DNA from: Corythucha ciliata
Lineage: Eukaryota > Arthropoda > Insecta > Hemiptera > Tingidae
Reading direction: 5' to 3'
NCBI GenBank assembly: GCA_038030265.1
Contig: CM075937.1
Coordinates: forward strand, 16,926,001 to 16,990,000
DNA: 64,000 bases
Positions 23,237 through 34,781 of this stretch are shown here, in pieces. A program made the position numbers and the translations under genes. The notes under the pieces were generated by a model, which worked only from the letters and a program-made list of their open reading frames with translations, was not told the origin of the DNA and ran no database searches. Within the stretch, counting starts at the first letter, position 1, and every line of letters starts with the position of its first letter.

Positions 23237-23640
23237 CGCACCAATTCGTAAAACTGAGGAAACACTAATTAACGGTTTCTGGAGTCAAATTCGGTGCTAA
23301 AATCTAAAATTGGGTGATTTTACCAAAAGAAAGTGAATTAATCACTGCTGAAATACGAAAAAAACGCTAATTCGCAGATAGAACTAAAAAAAATGAATTT
23401 GCTGAAAATATCGTAAAAAACGCTATAAAGGCGCGAATTCAAGGCTGAAGTTGCGAAAAAGCAAAGAAATCGCAAATGCCCGGTTTCTGTAGTCAACTTT
23501 ACCGCTAAGATTGAGGAAAAGTGCTAATTCATCGATGAAATTGAGGAAAAAGCGCTTATTCACAGCCGACATTCAGATTACACCAATTTGCTATTTCTAT
23601 TAACTACTCCTTGGCTTTTGAGGAAAATTCGTTATTTTTA
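23225..23640 (+). repeat. Degenerate array, family A
   Basis: Units such as GCTAATTCGCAGATAGAAC and GGCTGAAGTTGCGAAAAAG follow the second 1.94 kb unit without a break. Confidence 0.6.
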
Positions 23641-23985
23641 CGCTATACTTAAGAAGTATATTCCTTGCTTATTTATGGTCTAAGGCCCAAATTCATAGTA
23701 GTCCCTTGACGAAAGTATTCCTCGAGGGACTTCAAATGAGTCATTCTAATTTTACCTCATGAGAATTAGTGCAAAAAAAGGCCCCAGCCGCTAAAAATTG
23801 CCCGAGAGCTGGAAATCGTTTTAATCCCTCTGATGAGGGGTCCTGAATAACAAAGTTATGAGTTAGATGGATATGGTGAATAATTCTGTCACCTGTACTT
23901 TTAATTAAGAAATTAATTAAACTGATGTTTTCCGGACGACGATGGAAGGGCATAGCCCAACACGATTCGAATTTTGAGAAAAAAT

Positions 23986-24003
23986 GGCTCCCCGGAGGGA
24001 TTT
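23986..24003 (-). tRNA. 3' part of a tRNA-Thr-like sequence split by a LINE
   Basis: On the minus strand this reads AAATCCCTCCGGGGAGCC, the 3' side of a T-arm plus an acceptor strand. It pairs with the 5' part at 27144-27085 with one T-stem mismatch and one acceptor mismatch. The LINE sits exactly between the two parts. It may be a tRNA gene or a tRNA-derived SINE head; a related 3' part is at about 32806-32831. Confidence 0.5.
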
Positions 24004-24013
24004 TTCGTTCACC

Positions 24014-24960
24014 TTAGATATTATTATTCTCACGGAAACATGGAATAAGGACCTGCATAATTTTATATTGGAAAATTATAATGGCTTTTATAATTTAAAG
24101 AACATAAACAGGGCGGAAGGCGTGACAGTTTTTGTACGAAATAATATTGATGTGGTTAATGTGGAATTGGACGCCATTGATGAATGTAACTCAGTCTCTC
24201 TGCTCATTAAAGCCTATGGATCGAAGATATTACTTACTTCAATTTACAGATCGCCTGATAGAAATCCACAATTATTTTTTAGTAGTTTGGATGCTTTTCT
24301 TAGAATTAAACAAAATTATAAAATGGCAATATTTGCCGGGGATTTGAATATAGATATCCTTAAAGATAATTGTAACTCTAGCGATTACTTAAATATTATG
24401 GCCACTAATGGTTTCTTCTCCCTAATTAATGAACATACGCGAGTGGCTAGTAATTCGAGGTCATGTATTGACCATATTTTTGTCAAAGGAGTTAAAGACT
24501 GTAGATGTAAGGGGGTAGTCTACAATTCGGATCTCACAGACCATTATCAAACGTATGCAGGAATCACTTTGAGTGAGGAAAGTGTGAGTAGCAAGGATAA
24601 CTGTACCGAGAAAAGTTCTTTAAAAGATGCTGTGGACATTGACTATTGTTTACTGGATATTTTACTTCAGCAGGAGGATTGGGAGGACATGTACAAAATT
24701 AATTCTGGGGTAAATGATGTCATTGAGTTCTTTATTGAGAAGCTAAATTCCATTGTTAAAGCGAGTGTTAAAGAGATTAAAAACAAAGTAAGCCATAGGT
24801 TAGCAAAACTCAAATTTTGGTGTACAGCGGGGATTGTTGTATCAATTAGAAAAAGAGAAAAATTAAGAAAGCGTGTGCAACAGGAGCCGTTTAACGTTGG
24901 CTTAAGGAAGGAGTATAAATATTACAGGAACAGGCTAAATGGTGTGATTTCGATGGCTAA
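24014..24960 (+). pseudogene. LINE apurinic-type endonuclease domain
   Basis: The open frame from 23984 enters the element at about residue 10. It shows the exonuclease-endonuclease-phosphatase motifs in order: LTETW (16-20), YRSP (88-91), AGDLNIDIL (118-126), SCIDHIFV (160-167) and TDHY (185-188), so the catalytic Glu, Asp/Asn and Asp/His are visible. The N-terminal motif with the first Asn is missing through truncation. In life this domain nicks the target DNA. The frame drifts into unrelated residues after about 24960. Confidence 0.85.
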
Positions 24961-26892
24961 AAATTGTATTATCAAAAACTTTTGCACGAAGCCAAGGGCA
25001 ATGGTAAAAGGGTATGGAATGTTATTCGGGAATGTACAAATGAGCCTCAGCCTTCATTTAGTGCAATCAAGGAAATTAGTACTGGTGCAGATAACATTGT
25101 TAGTGATGAAACAAAGATAGCTGAAGCTTTTAATTCTTTCTTTTCTGAAGTTGGGGAAAACATAAATAAGGGCTTTGAGGGAGTGGATCGATGTTATGAT
25201 AATTTGAAAGGAAGAGTGAGCCTATCTCGTGTTAAAAATTCATTTTTTCTGTCTCCAGTTGATCATGTTGAACTTGAAGGATACATCTCGAAGTTGAAAA
25301 ATTCAAGCTCGTTTTTTCCAGGTCTGATTTCAAACTTTGTTATCAAGCGAATTGGTACTAGAATATCTAGGCCCTTATCCTATATTTTTAACTTGGTGTT
25401 TGAATCTGGCGTTTTCCCTGAACGGTTTAAACAAGCCATAGTCATTCCTTTGTTTAAAAGTGGCGATAAAAGTGAATTGGGTAATTACAGGCCTATAGCT
25501 CTAACGCTGTCTTTCTCCAAACTGCTTGAGAAATGTATAAAAAAGAGGCTATTGGAATTCCTAAGCAAGCATGACATAATATCGAAGAATCAGTACGGCT
25601 TTCAGGCAGAGTTGGGGACGGATCATGCTGTTTATGAACTGACTTCTTTGGTCGCAGAGAAATTTGACCAGGGGTTCTTTGCTTTGGGAATCTTTCTAGA
25701 TGTAAGGAAGGCCTTTGATTGTGTTCACCATCAAATATTGTTACATAAGATGAGGAATTTTGGAATAAGAGGAACTGCTCATGACTTGTTTAGAAGTTAT
25801 TTCGAGGACCGTTCTATTAGAACTAGAGTTGGTAAAGCTTTAAGTTCCTCAAAAAATGTAAATATAGGTATCCCTCAGGGAACAGAATTAGGACCCATTC
25901 TTTTTTTACTGTATACATCTGAATTGATGGATTTGCAGATCCAAGGCCAAATTATAGGTTTTGCTGATGATACTGCGCTTGTTTTTTGGAATAAGGATTA
26001 TGTAAAGCTTCTTGAAAATACTTGGCGTGAACTGCAAATTATTAAACAGTGGTTTGATAGCCACTTCTTAGCTATTAATTTTGATAAGTCAACCGTTTTG
26101 AGGTTTGGTATAGGTAATAGAACTTTTCCGTCAGATCTCACTGCCCTATGTGTACATAGTTGTAAGAATAATGTCCCGAATACTTCTAGTCAATCTTGCT
26201 GTGATAATCAGGAATCGAAATGTGATATGTGTAATAGTCGTTTGATATCATTTCTGTCTAGTCAAAAAGAAACGTGCTCGGCCCGTTGTCTCTTGTTACC
26301 AGTTAGGAAATCATGTAAATACTTAGGAATAGCTATTGATGATAAACTTAAATTTGATATGCATGTTAGTAACCTTACCAAAAGATTGAGAAGACTCTTC
26401 TATAAATTTCGGGTTCTGAGAAATGTATTGGACAGAAAGATGCTGATCACAGTCTATGATGCGTTAGTCTACTCAGTAATTAAATATGGAATTCTCGGAT
26501 GGGGTTGTGTGACTACTACTGCTTTAAAATCACTTAATGTTGCTCATAATACGATACTTAAGATTATATTGAGGAAGCCACGAACTTATAATACGGTTAT
26601 GGTTTTTAAAGAACTACAGGTTTTAAATGTACGTAATACCTTTCTACTCCAATCATGCTTACATTTGTATAAAAAAGGGGTTCGTGAAGAACATGTAGTG
26701 CTTCAGAGGACGACAAGGAGTGCGAAATTTGGGAACGTGAGGTTGCCTAGGCTCAAAACGGAATTTTACAGGAGTACTGCGAACTATCAAGCTCTCTCCT
26801 TTCTTCTTAAAAATAAGATTAGCATGGCTGAGTATCCGACAGCACTTAAATTTAAGAAAAAGATGTTGGATGTATTAAAAGATATCAACTGA
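24961..26892 (+). pseudogene. LINE reverse transcriptase
   Basis: This open frame of about 640 codons carries the RT blocks: GNYRPIAL near residue 173, QYGFQ near 210, FLDVRKAFD near 244, GIPQGTELGP near 302 and the catalytic FADDTAL at 333-339, then KYLGI. Between the palm and the thumb lies a Cys-rich segment (Cys at 395, 399, 411, 412, 419, 422, 437, 441 and 450), which could be a metal-binding insert; similar short Cys clusters exist in related elements. The frame is intact to its stop, so the element has decayed little apart from the frameshift and the 5' truncation. Confidence 0.85.
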
Positions 26893-27084
26893 AAACACTC
26901 CTGCTTGTTTAAATTTGTAATTTGGTTTGATTATGTTTTAGCGTTTTGTTAAATATAGGCTGAGTTTAACTCCACTCCCTGCACAAGTTCTTTACTTATA
27001 GGGAGTGGGCAAGCTTTTCAAAAAAAGTGTGTTGTTCTGCATGAAGGAATGTGTGAATGCCAATAAATAAATAAATAAAATAAA

Positions 27085-27144
27085 TTTGAACCCGCAACCT
27101 CTGGATTACCAGTCCAGCACGCTGCCAATTGCGCCACGGAGACC
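27085..27144 (-). tRNA. 5' part of a tRNA-Thr(GGT)-like sequence
   Basis: From 27144 down: acceptor strand GTCTCCG, a D-arm with GGCGCAATTGGCAGCGTGC, anticodon stem CTGGA/TCCAG around CTGGTAA (anticodon GGT), a variable AGGTT, and the 5' side of the T-arm GCGGGTTCAAA. It is cut in the T-loop by the LINE; the remainder is at 24003-23986. A tRNA-derived SINE head is possible, since other tRNA-like pieces lie in the window. Confidence 0.6.
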
Positions 27145-27830
27145 CCTTCGTTCGTGGCTCAAACTGACAAAAAGCGCTAATTCATAGCAAAAAGCGAAAA
27201 ATCGCTAATTCGAAGCTCTAAAATTAAGCAAAAGTGCTAATTTGAATGAAATTGAGAAAAATCGTTAATTCACGGCTAAAATGTTGAAAAATCGCTAGTG
27301 ATAAAATGGAAATGGTGAAAAATTCGTGGATAACTCACCGATAAAATTGAGAAGAAACGCGTAGGTGTATAAGGAAAAAACGCTAATTCGCGGTTTAAAA
27401 GGAGAAAACGTAAATTCATGGCTTCTATAGGTAACTTCGTTCCAGAAAGTGAACAAACTAGCTAATCCGCGGCCAAATTCAGAAAAAGCATTGGCTAATT
27501 CGCAGCTAAAATTGGGTGGGAAACTCTAATTCGTGTCTGAAATGTGAAAAAATCCATAATTAGCGGCTAAAATGAGGAAAAACCTCTAATTTGTGGCCAA
27601 ATTAAAGATAAATGGCTCATCGAGGGGGTTAATTTCAGAAAATTGACCAATTCACATAAAACTGAGAAAGTGGCAGGCCATGGTTTCCGGAGGCAACTTT
27701 GTGGCCAATCAGGAAAAAGCGCTAAATCGACGCTAAAATGGAGAAAAAACGCAAATTCACGGCTAAAAGGGGACAACTCACATGTTCAACAACAAATAGG
27801 TAGCTAATTCACGGATGAAATTATTTTGTG
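27145..27830 (+). repeat. Degenerate array, family A
   Basis: Many units of the type GCTAATTCGCGGCTAAAATTG and GAAAAACGCTAATTC at about 30-36 base spacing. Confidence 0.7.
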
Positions 27831-27893
27831 GTAACACGACAGCTTTTGCGTGAAATCGTCTGTTTTGTGTAATAAACGTCTTATGTGTGAACA

Positions 27894-28259
27894 ATTAGTC
27901 AATATTGGAATATAGATCAGTTTTTTGTCTCTCCACTATATTTTTTACAAACGGCAGAACCGGTTTTCGAAAACTATGTTTTCATCATCAGTGCCCCAGT
28001 ACTGTCATACAAAGTAAACGGTATGGATCACACGGTGGATCAAACGGTGGAAAGTGAAAATCACTTTCGACCCGTGTATGACGAGGAGTGATCCACCGTT
28101 TACTTTGTATGACAGTACTGGGGCACTGATGATGAAAACATAGTTTTCGAAAACCGGTTCTGCCGTTTGTAAAAAATAAAGTGGAGAGACAAAAAAACAG
28201 ATCTGAATTATTGATTCAACTCCACAACGTTGCCATCACTGCAATATTAGTCAATATTG
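27894..28259. repeat. Foldback element 2 with hammerhead-like core and 14-bp direct repeats
   Basis: The direct repeat ATTAGTCAATATTG at 27894-27907 and 28246-28259 flanks an element whose arms (about 27908-28034 and 28087-28213) are long inverted repeats. Both arms contain CTGATGA ... GAAA in inverted orientation (right arm 28126-28132 and 28149-28152). A non-inverted tail of about 32 bases lies between the right arm and the right direct repeat. It sits inside a family D array. Confidence 0.75.
28120..28170 (+). ncRNA. Degenerate hammerhead-like motif
   Basis: CTGATGA is followed by a six-pair hairpin (GAAAAC 28134-28139 with GTTTTC 28143-28148) and GAAA at 28149. One unpaired T at 28133 breaks the strict consensus. 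A short stem I is possible (GCA 28123-28125 with TGT 28168-28170 after TT). The identical motif occurs on the other strand in the left arm (about 27950-28000). It is probably a decayed or non-canonical ribozyme. Confidence 0.45.
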
Positions 28260-28409
28260 TGGTAAAATGGTCAGTTTTGTGTTAAAATCGCCAGAGTTTT
28301 CAATTCGGGGTCGTCATTTTTGGAGTAGATTCATCCGTTTGGGTTCAAACCACCTGAAAGTATTTGCCTGTTTCGAAATAAAATCTTCAGCATTGGGTTA
28401 AAAAATGCA

Positions 28410-30040
28410 AGTTTTTAACGTCTCTCAGACAAGACGTTGAAAAGTCGGACACCCTGTATTGTAGGGCTAAGCGCTGAGCCAGCTGTCAGTTTTTGGATAG
28501 AAGGTGACAACGATAGTTTCCCAGGGGAAATGTTAGTTTCCCGCCCTAACCATTTCGTAAATGGGAGTGGAGTACACATTGCCCAAATCAACCAAGTTAT
28601 ACACATGGCGCTTAATATACGTTCTGACGTTCTAGCGGGAATTCTAACGTTACGGTTCCCCGCATTAGAGTGCTCGCTGCTCGACTATTCGGCGATTTCA
28701 TAATTTCCGGTGGCTCTAATAGTGGATCTCTGGAGAACTAAAGTATATTTTTATTGAATGAGAAAGTTGGCTCGGCTTAATTGAAATTTAGACGACCCTT
28801 GTCTTGGGACTTTTCAAGGGATTACTCCCCCCTCACCGCACCACCCTAGTCACGCCTAGGCTCGGCCATTTAGTTATGTACTGTGTCTCCCATCGGCACA
28901 CAGTCCACTCTTAATTCAAATCTTTTTAACACAGCAGATACTTTCAAGCGCCTAAACACAATAAAAAGTGAATACGTAACTTCAATCTAATGGAAAGCTA
29001 CCCACAAAATCTGGTTTGCCAAATGGTCAACTGCAGCGCTGCCTGAATTATGACTAAGGCGAATGGCAGCATTGACAAAATGACAATTGGCATGTTTTTC
29101 CCGTCAAGTCAAGCTCCAACTTCCGTCAGAAATCCGTCAAAATGTATCCTGTCTCGATACAAAAAAATCCATCAAATAAGTAAATAATCAGTAGCGTGTC
29201 TAAGTAGTGGAGGGGCAGACATACATGCGGGGCTCCTCTTTTGAAGATGCCCCTCTTAAAAGCTTAAAGATAGATAAATAGGGACTCCTCTAGATTGTAT
29301 GTTGATGAATTTAGGAACAAAATTCCAAAAACAGCGCTCATTGGAGGCTAAAATTAAGAAACATTTGTGAATTCGCGGTATGTGGTGGCTCTTCTACGGC
29401 TACACTTTTTAAAAACAGGAATAACAATTCAAAAAAGAAGTCGAGAAGTGCGGCGGTGTGACATTTTGCTCTGTTAGATTTTCTATTTTTCGGATATATT
29501 TTTCTTGTTCATTATTGCGGAAATCGGCGATGCGTGAGTCGCTAATTGTGATTTTTTTAACTCGGTTGGACTTACGGTTTTCGTTTAATTACCTACGTTT
29601 TTTTTCTCCACGCACCCAGGTAATAAATCACCCACAGGTAATAAACCCTGGTAAATAAATCTTTATTTATTTTATTTGAGTTCTCTTCAGAGAGACAGTT
29701 TTGTGTTTCGGAGTACAGTCGCGTGATTTTTCCTCGTAAAGGGGGATTTCCGATCTGTTGGACTCTCATGGACGCTCGCATAACTTGAGTGTCGTCCGGG
29801 TCTACAGTGGTTCCTCGACCCCCCTCTCACCAAACAGGCCTCGCTTATACTTTTGCACATAAATTTTGACCGTATTTCTACGCCAATCCCGGATTTCAGA
29901 GTCTCATTTTAATCTTGCGCTGCAGATAATCGTTTTGAGGACAGAAATAATTATTGTTAGTGTAGTAATTTAAGAGATTTTTTTATAGTAATTAAGATTT
30001 TCTTAGTTGCTGTTGGTACAGATGTATGCGTAGTTGTTAC
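28410..30040. other. Unassigned stretch
   Basis: I recognise no gene. The 28437-28703 open frame of 88 codons has no domain that I know. Near 29620-29690 there is a GGTAATAAA / TAAATAAATCTTTATTTA low-complexity patch. Confidence 0.3.
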
Positions 30041-30420
30041 AAAATTGTGCGAGTCATTCTTTACAAAAATTGGCAGGTTCAGTAAAACTACGGTGCAAAT
30101 TCACAGTAGGTACTGTTTTAAATCACAGAGACCAATTTACCACGATGGCCATTCCTGTCCCGACGGCCTTCGAATCACTTTGCCAGAGATCGACCAAGGC
30201 ATTGGTCCAAACCCGATGCCGAATACTAGAATGTTCACGAAGACTGGTACAGTGCCCCCGAAGTAGATTATACGTCCTCGTCCTTTTCCATCATTCGAAA
30301 ATAGTAAACGAGCCCGGCCAAATAGATAAACGTTCATCCAGAAGAGATATGCGAAGAAGGATTTTATGTCCAGCTCCTATCGATGCGATAACGGTTGGGG
30401 CCTTGGAGTGTTCGTAAAGA
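30040..30420 (-). pseudogene. Degraded SLC2/Tret1-like sugar transporter fragment
   Basis: The minus strand from about 30337 encodes FVNILVFGIGFGPMPWSISG, which matches the SLC2 segment around the conserved GFGPIPW motif. After a frame change it continues with SKAVGTGMAIVVNWSL, the part that normally follows (xxGxASGxxxxxNW). Stops and frameshifts are present and no splice structure is evident. It lies just downstream of the intact transporter gene, in the same orientation, so it is probably a decayed tandem paralogue. Confidence 0.65.
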
Positions 30421-30791
30421 TTGCTGAAACTCTGCATCCTCTATTGCGTTTTAGATGAAAGATTGGGGTTTCGGGCGGCTTTGATGAAGGCGACTAACAG
30501 AAACAAGGATTACGGCGCCATGTGCCATTGTTAATCGAAGCTGATGAAGGCGCCTGCTGTATAGGACTAGAGTATTCCGAGACGGATGATCGTGAGTTGA
30601 AAATATGAGTCAAGGGTTCCTGAAATAATTTTTAAATATTGTAATAATTCCGCTGTTGGTCGTATTTACAATGATCTACGACGATTAAGTTACTATACTA
30701 ATAGAACAGCACAACCCTTGTTATTCGAAGGTTTTTTTTGTTTTTTTTCAAATGTGACATCACTTTCAAGGACTCGAAAACAACTTACGAC

Positions 30792-33700
30792 TTAATATTC
30801 ACTGGTATTTTTTGGTTTTTTCTTTCCCTCCAGTTCTCGTTGAATTTCCACAAGAGTTTTTCCTTTCGTCTCGATAACAACAAGAGTAAAGAAAAGGGAC
30901 CCCACGAAACAAATACCAGCCAACACCCAAAAAGTCGCTGCCGGCCCTATCCAATCGAGGAATGGCTGAAAAAGCTTAGCCGTGCCGAAAGCCAGGATCC
31001 AGTTAAAACCGGTTATCCACCCGCTGGCAATAGCTTTTACGTCGGGTGGAAGAATCTCGTGAATCATCAGCCATGGAATAGGACCGGCGCCTGTATTGTA
31101 AAAAATGCCAAAAACGCACAGGCTAACCAATGAAAGTATTTTCAAGAGACTCGACGGTTCTTCATTGGATTTAACGTAAAAAAAATATCCCAAATACATC
31201 AGGCAAAGGCTACAACCAAATATGGAGATCTGAAGAAGAGGTCTCCTTCCAGTATTTGCAACTGCAATTGGTGCGAAAAACACGGCTAACACTCCAGTGC
31301 CTGTCATGATTAAATTTCCCAGTTCTGGATCCATCACATTGGTGTCTCTTATTATTGTTCCACCGAAATAACTCAAAATGCTTACGCCAGAACACTGATG
31401 GAAAAACATGATTCCGAAACTCATAAAAATCGCGCGTTTACTCTGCCTTGTACTTAATGCTTTGCCGAAAGAAATTTTCGGGGCGTCCGAATCGAACAAA
31501 TTCTTGGACAGATAATCAATTTCTTTCTTAGCATTAAAATCAGGTCCTCTAAGCTTTAACATACTTTCTTCCGCTTTGTCCATATTTCCTTTTTTAATGT
31601 AATAAAACGGAGTTTCGACGAGAAAAAACGTTCCTATCAAGGCAATGATGGCAGAAATAGCACAGGATATATTAAGAAATTGGTAAGAAAAAAAAGCTGC
31701 AACAAAAGCAGCTCCTACTACACCACTGGATATCAAACAAGGAAATGCCATTCCGAGTATACCTGTGAAAAGAAAAGTTGTTTGGATCAGAAAATACTAG
31801 AATAATTTTGTTCTACTAGCGTCATTTATAAATATTAACACGCCTACACGATGAAGAACTTTCGGTTCCGCGAAAAACCGCAGAAATCAAAACAGGCGTT
31901 AAGGCACAAATTATTCTATTCTGTAATTACCTCTGACGCTATCTTCGGCTATTTCGGTTATGTACATTGGGACAACGGAGAAAGCAGCACCCACTGCGAC
32001 CCCTGAGATGAGTCGAGCGAGGTATAGAATGCTTACTGTTTTGGCAAAGTAGATCATTGCCCAGGAGGTGACAAAAGGTATCGAGAGAGACATAATGAAC
32101 GTCTGAAATGATTGTTATCAAAATATGTCAAATCAGATTATAATGACAAACTTGGCCTCCATACACCCCGGGATTGCATTAAAAACGTACTTTTCTGCCG
32201 ACCAGATCGGCCACTGTGCCCGCGGGAAGAGCTCCAAATAAGGCTCCTATGGCAACGAGAGAACCGATCCATGATGCTTCGTGCGGTGTGATGGGTAGTG
32301 CCGAGTTGGCTTCGAGGAGGTAAGGAAGCGCCGGAGCCGTCCATCCGATAACAGTCCCAGCAACGAAAACAGGCAAAGAGGCTGAAATCAGATGGTAAAG
32401 GATTTTTCTTAGTTCAGGACACTTTGGCTGAACACAGTCGTGAACTCGTGACCCTCAAGTTTTCTCACTCTCCCTCCTCGTACTTTTACCACTAGTTTCA
32501 AGTTTCCACTGCTCTGAATAATACATGCTTAGCAGAGGCTCGAAAATTGTAGCCTGCAGCTTTTGAAACCCGAGATGACGAAGATTTGTGGTCGAATTAC
32601 GTTGAAAATAATTTCATTGAAGAATTCTTCTTAAGGCTCGAAAGTGAGTCATACACCGCTCCCAGAACCTTCCAGAATAGATCATTAGCGACAGTAGCGC
32701 TACACTATTTACAAGGTGTAGTAGACGCTACACGGCTGCAGCTACGCCTTCTAGGGGGTGAGCTGATCCCTCGCAGTAGGACTGTCAAAGGAATCAGCGT
32801 GGCGCTGGTTCAAATCCCGCTGGGGAGCCCATTTTTTCTCGAAGCTTGAATGATATCAATATCTTCATCAATATCAATATTTTCAGCAGGTTTTCCCAAA
32901 TAGATCCGTGAATTAAAGCGTTTTCTCTCAATTTTAGCGGCGAAATATCTCCTAGTTTCATCCGCGAAGTACCCCTTTTACCCAATTTTAGCCCCGGAGA
33001 ATCAGCAGCGGCTTTTCTCACATTGGTCCGCGAATCAGCGTTTTTATTTTATTTTAGTTCCGAATTGCGCCCTTCTTTTTCGACCTTAGCCGCAAATTTA
33101 CGCCTTTTCTCCATTTTACCTGTGAATTACCGAGTTGTCCCAAGTGTATCCCCGAATTATTATTTCAACCGCTCCTCAATTTTAGCCGCGAATTAGAAAT
33201 TTTGTACTTATTTGTCGCTTGTGATTTAGCTCTTTTTCTTAATGTTAGTCACGACGTTACCTCCAGAAACCACGAATTGGCAATGTTTTAAAAATTAGCT
33301 GCTTTATCTTAATTTTATAGCCGCTAATTAGTGCATTACCTCAATTATGGCCGCGAATTGGCGCGTTGCAACACTACTTTCTCATTACGATGAGAAAGTT
33401 TTTGTGTTTTGCTGTGAATTTGCGCGTTTTCTACCCTTTATCGTGAACTAGCATTATTTCTCGATTGAAGCCGCGAATTAGCTATTTTTCTCAATTTGTT
33501 GCCACGAATTGGAGTTTTCCTCCTATTTGCACTGCCTATCAATTTACCCGCGAATTAACGTTTTTCTCAATTTAAGACACGAATTGAAAGGCACGAATGA
33601 AAGACACGAGCTTGTTCCATTGTTTTAGAAGACGATTAGCACTTATTTCTCTTCATTTTAACAGCGAGTTAACGTTTTTCTGAATTTCAGCAGCGAGTTG

Positions 33701-33892
33701 GCATGTTTCTTAATGTTTGGAACATGTTCGGAGCAGAGTTACTATGGGAACAGCCAATAACATAGGCATCGTGAAAAATAGGTTTATCCCACCTGTGATA
33801 GTGTTCAAATATTGTGGGAGTTTAGAGCCTTCAGCTCTCGGGACTGTACCATTTTGCGGCAGCATAGAAGTCGCGCTTTCTTTCGCGTCCAT
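30792..33892 (-). CDS. Facilitated sugar (trehalose-type) transporter, SLC2 family
   Basis: There are four exons: 33892-33793, 32381-32191, 32102-31931 and 31762-30792. All junctions are GT-AG and phases 1, 0 and 1 match, giving 477 residues and a stop at 30792-30794, the usual length for Tret1-like proteins. The family signatures are present: KLPQYL at the N-terminus, GRK at 95-97, YITEI before the third intron, QCSG near 277, GRR at 326-328, GAGPIPW at 379-385 and IETKGKTL near 451 (usually PETKGK). About twelve hydrophobic segments are expected. Such proteins carry trehalose or hexoses across the plasma membrane down the gradient. The exact substrate cannot be read from sequence. Intron 1 holds a family A array and a tRNA-like fragment. 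The start at 33892 gives the typical short cytosolic N-terminus. Confidence 0.92.
32770..32833 (+). other. tRNA-like 3' fragment within intron 1 of the sugar transporter
   Basis: The text GGTTCAAATCCCGC at 32809-32822 is a good RNA polymerase III B-box/T-arm, followed by TGGGGAGCCCA like an acceptor end. The 5' half does not fold convincingly as a tRNA. It resembles the tRNA-like sequence split by the LINE. Confidence 0.4.
32900..33720 (-). repeat. Degenerate array, family A, reverse, in the transporter intron
   Basis: Many CAATTTTAGCCGCGAATTAG-type units at about 30-36 base spacing fill most of intron 1. Confidence 0.7.
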
Positions 33893-34781
33893 TTTGCTGA
33901 AACATAACAAAAATATAAAATGGTTATAAAACGAAATGTGTCTAAATATTGACCGCTCAAATACTTCATGTCCTGAAGTTCGACGTTTGTCATTTTTTGA
34001 GTTGACCGTCTCCGTGTTTCATGCGAGGATGAGCGCTCCTTACAAATAATGCGCGTATACTAACTTTTTGTAAGAATTGTTGGGTTTCTCCTGCTTCCTT
34101 AGGTAACATAATTGTGTGTGTCTTAGCTGATAAGAGCTTTCAACCTTTGCTGCTCTCGCGAAATAAATTATAAATGATATACGATCGTGAACCTGCACGG
34201 TCAGCGAACTACCTATTTGATCTATCCTGAAGTGGAAAAAGGCGAAATGGTTACGGGTATCTGCCAGTCCGCTTGCGATTCGATGGTGTCTATATGTATT
34301 TTACTTGACTAGAGACTTGCAGGGTACTGCCTTTCATGTTATATTAAGCCCAAAATAAATAAAATAATATAGACTTTGCATTGGATAATCGGCCGCAGTT
34401 TCATTGTTTCATGCAATCAAATACGAGTGCGTGTTCCTGTTTATCCGCCAAGTTGTAGACGCATGACGCTAAAATCGATCGGATCGCACCTACGTGCCGC
34501 ATCTTTGTGTTCGTGCAAATGACACGCATGAATTACTTACCAACCACCTGAGGGTCAAAATATCAACAAATTGTCACAATGAAGATAGTCGCTCATGTCA
34601 TGTCCTTTCATTAAGACTGTGAGCATTGGCCACGTGTGTTAGTTATTTTAATGAGTAGGAGAAAAATAGAAACTGATACTCTACTCCCCCTCCCCATAAC
34701 AGTAACACTATGAATTACTCTTCTTTTCCCTGCCCCTTCCATAAGTGGCATTTGTTGATTTTTTTTTAAATAACAAAAGTT
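33893..34781. other. Upstream region of the sugar transporter, unassigned
   Basis: This AT-rich DNA should hold the promoter and any 5' UTR exon of the transporter on the minus strand. I see no element that I can name. Confidence 0.3.

Larger units (their letters stand above)
24004..27085 (+). mobile_element. Jockey/CR1-like LINE, 5' truncated
   Basis: It contains an endonuclease, a reverse transcriptase and a 3' tail of (AATA)n. The 5' end is cut inside the endonuclease, just before LDIIILTETW; ORF1 and the promoter are missing. A single one-base frame change near 24960 separates the two domains. There is no RNase H after the RT, and the 3' end is a short TAAA-type repeat (27062-27085). This combination fits the Jockey/CR1 groups; I cannot separate them without a tree. 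The target was a tRNA-like sequence and the direct repeat at the ends is at most a few T's. Confidence 0.85.

Noticed and set aside
23823..23850. CTGATGAGGGG as a fourth hammerhead
   Set aside because: No GAAA follows at a workable distance and no stem I can be formed.
30541..30575. CTGATGAAGG as a hammerhead core
   Set aside because: There is no GAAA downstream and no stem II.
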